From: Lachnospiraceae bacterium
GTDB taxonomy: Bacteria; Bacillota; Clostridia; Lachnospirales; Lachnospiraceae
NCBI GenBank assembly: GCA_900770225.1
Contig: CAAGJU010000208.1
Span: forward strand, 1-15,855
DNA length: 15,855 nt
Reading direction: 5' to 3'
Shown here: piece after piece, positions 14,113 through 15,855 of the stretch
Position numbering within the stretch: the first letter of the stretch is position 1
Layout: each line of letters starts with the position of its first letter
Program-made: the position numbers and the translations under genes
The notes under the pieces: generated by a model
Databases searched by the model: none
Seen by the model: the letters and a program-made list of their open reading frames with translations, nothing else
What the model was told of the DNA's origin: nothing

Positions 14113-15639
14113 ATGAATATACAGCAGGCAAAGGAACAGATCCGGCGCACGGTTGAGATCTATCTCATGAAAGATGGTGCGGGGCGCTACCGTATCCCGA
14201 TCGAACGGCAGCGGCCGGTGTTTCTCATCGGCGCGCCGGGCATCGGCAAGACGGCGATCATGGCACAGATCGCACGGGAGATGAATATCGGTCTCGTCTC
14301 GTATTCCATGACGCATCATACGAGGCAGAGTGCGCTCGGGCTTCCCTTTATCACGAAAAAAAATTACGGCGGCGAGACCTTTGATGTATCGGAATACACC
14401 ATGAGTGAGATCATCGCCTCCGTGTACGAGTGCATCGAGCAAAGCGGCCGGAAGGAAGGCATTCTTTTTCTCGATGAAATCAACTGCGTGTCGGAGACAC
14501 TGGGACCTTCCATGCTGCAGTTCCTGCAGTACAAGACCTTTGGCCGTCATCGGGTGCCGGACGGCTGGGTGGTTGTGACCGCCGGCAATCCGCCGGAGTA
14601 CAATCGCTCCGTGCATGATTTCGACATTGCGACGCTGGACCGCCTCAAGGTCATCAACGCGGAGCCGGACTACGATACCTGGAAAAAATATGCCGCGGCA
14701 GCCGGCGTTCACCGTGCGATCCGCACCTATCTGGATCTCAAGCCGGAGGATTTTTACGGTGTGGAGACAACGCTGGAAGGCAGGAATTACGTGACTGCCC
14801 GCGGCTGGGAAGACCTGTCCGATGCCATGTATCTCTACGAAGAAAAAGGCTTCCCGGTCGACGAGACGCTGATCAGCCAGTATATCTGCAACAGCAGAAT
14901 ATCCGCGGGATTTGCTTCTTTTTACCGTCTGTTCCGGAAATACAGGAACGACTACCGCGTGGCGGAGATCGTGCGGAGCTGGGGAGAAGAGGGAGGACCG
15001 GATAAGTCGACATCGAAGCAGATCCTCGCCAGGGCGAAAAAGGCACCGTTCGATGAGCGCGTTACCCTGATGGGCCTTCTCACGGAAAGCGTCCTGCCGG
15101 AGGTCCGGCATGAGGTGGTCGAGGAGAACTGCCTGATGGCGCTTCACGAGCGTCTTGCCAGCATGAAAGACAGCCTGACCGGCGCGGATGCGAAGGATGC
15201 GATCCGTATCCTGATGACGGATACAGCTGAGCTGAAGCGGAATATCGCGATGGCGGAAGCATCCGGCGGTATTTCGGAAGAGAAGAAGACGACGCTGCTG
15301 TACCCGGTGCACTTCGAGGAGCTCTGCGTCAATGCCATCCGTGAAAACGAAAAGGCAGACTGCTTCGATACGATCCGCAGTCTCTACAGTGAGCGCGTAA
15401 AAGCCATGCAGGCAGATGCTGCGCGGATCAGCCGGGAGATCAGCCATGTGCTGCGATTCACGGACCAGGCCTTCGGCGCAGGCAGCGAGATGCTGCTGAT
15501 CGTCACGGAATTTACCGTCAACACTTACAGCTCCGAATTCCTGAACCGCCACGAGAACGAAGACTACTATCGCTATAATAAGCAGTTCCTGCTGTCCGAG
15601 CGCGAGGCGGGGATCGCGGATGCGATGCGCGAAGGCTGA
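14113..15639 (+). CDS. MoxR-type AAA+ ATPase
   Basis: The 508-residue protein has an N-terminal AAA+ module. Walker A is GAPGIGKT (40-47), Walker B ILFLDE (117-122), sensor 1 lies at TAGNPPEYN (N159), and an arginine-finger candidate is DIATLDRLK (R177). The GNPPEYN and SMLQFLQYKTFG segments fit the MoxR branch. The C-terminal 250 residues are helical and not recognised. MoxR ATPases act with VWA proteins to remodel or mature other proteins, and the adjacent VWA gene fits this. I chose ATG 14113 because GAAAGGA (14098-14104) lies 8 bases upstream. The in-frame ATG at 14086 has no good site and sits in the repeat remnant. No terminator is visible downstream. Confidence 0.9.
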   Translation: MNIQQAKEQIRRTVEIYLMKDGAGRYRIPIERQRPVFLIGAPGIGKTAIMAQIAREMNIGLVSYSMTHHTRQSALGLPFITKKNYGGETFDVSEYTMSEIIASVYECIEQSGRKEGILFLDEINCVSETLGPSMLQFLQYKTFGRHRVPDGWVVVTAGNPPEYNRSVHDFDIATLDRLKVINAEPDYDTWKKYAAAAGVHRAIRTYLDLKPEDFYGVETTLEGRNYVTARGWEDLSDAMYLYEEKGFPVDETLISQYICNSRISAGFASFYRLFRKYRNDYRVAEIVRSWGEEGGPDKSTSKQILARAKKAPFDERVTLMGLLTESVLPEVRHEVVEENCLMALHERLASMKDSLTGADAKDAIRILMTDTAELKRNIAMAEASGGISEEKKTTLLYPVHFEELCVNAIRENEKADCFDTIRSLYSERVKAMQADAARISREISHVLRFTDQAFGAGSEMLLIVTEFTVNTYSSEFLNRHENEDYYRYNKQFLLSEREAGIADAMREG

Positions 15640-15692
15640 AAAGGAATGTTCAGAGATGCAGATGCCTCCAACCCGCAACCATCCGCAGACGC

Positions 15693-15855
15693 CGGTGGTT
15701 TGCGAGCACGAGCATAGCGATGGGCGAGCTTACCACCGCTGCGTCGAGGACGAGCGAGAGCGGTCAGCTTGTAAGCTCGCTTTTGCTCGCTAACTGCGCT
15801 GACAGGCGTCGCACGACCGACTACGTCGGTCTGACGCGGCGTTCGCCCCACCGCA
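15693..15855. repeat. Hairpin-rich repeat region at the window end (cut off)
   Basis: After the ATPase stop (15640-15855, no gene seen) come nested stems: CGGTGGT 15693-15699 with ACCACCG 15732-15738; GTCAGC 15763-15768 with GCTGAC 15798-15803, enclosing AGCTT-GT-AAGCT; and CCGAC-TAC-GTCGG 15817-15829. GCTCGCTTT is directly repeated inside. The last 39 bases match 9362-9400. The element runs off the window, so its right boundary is unknown. Confidence 0.7.
15817..15855. repeat. 39-bp repeat segment, copy 2
   Basis: 35 of 39 bases match 9362-9400 in the same orientation. The first stem keeps its 5-bp pairing (CCGAC/GTCGG) although the loop changes from TGC to TAC, and the outer C-G pair of copy 1 becomes A and T here. 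Confidence 0.8.

Noticed and set aside
15573..15851. 92-codon minus-strand frame at the window end
   Set aside because: It reads through the repeat region and the end of the ATPase gene; its Ala/Arg-rich composition comes from the repeats and it has no family likeness.

Overview
The window looks like a GC-rich chromosome segment from a Clostridia/Lachnospiraceae-type Firmicute. The main reasons are a Y-family polymerase with a YolD-like partner, an anchored L,D-transpeptidase with a PG_binding_4-type region, a MocR-type regulator, strong GGAGG-like ribosome binding sites and a perfect -10 box at one promoter. This placement is inferred from gene content only. There is no rRNA, tRNA, CRISPR array, phage gene or transposase.

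Left part (1-6724, + strand): a Y-family translesion DNA polymerase with a clamp-binding motif, a YolD-like protein and a pyridoxamine-phosphate-oxidase-fold flavoprotein form a probable operon. A hairpin-rich gap follows. Next come an unrecognised 217-residue protein and a nitrilase-superfamily amidohydrolase with a loop insertion and a short C-terminus. After a terminator and a canonical promoter comes a membrane-anchored L,D-transpeptidase. A bidirectional terminator separates it from the minus-strand genes.

Middle (6876-10776, - strand): Tex, an S1-domain RNA-binding protein with an unusual Ala/Ser/Asp-rich insert, and a type I DAHP synthase that starts aromatic amino acid synthesis. The gap of about 0.5 kb between them holds a 265-bp element with perfect 13-bp terminal inverted repeats and a chain of tight three-base-loop hairpins.

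Right part (11014-15639, + strand): a MocR/GntR-like regulator that has lost the PLP-binding lysine and the end of its aminotransferase domain. It overlaps a VWA-domain protein with a degenerate metallopeptidase motif. A MoxR-type AAA+ ATPase follows, preceded by three 38-bp tandem repeats. The VWA and ATPase proteins probably work together as a chaperone-like or remodelling pair. The window ends in a second hairpin-rich region that shares a 39-bp segment (35 identical) with the 9.3-kb element, so these elements belong to a repeat family.

A trend across the window is that many proteins with conserved folds carry hydrophilic low-complexity inserts or tails (YolD-like, nitrilase, L,D-transpeptidase, Tex, MocR, VWA).
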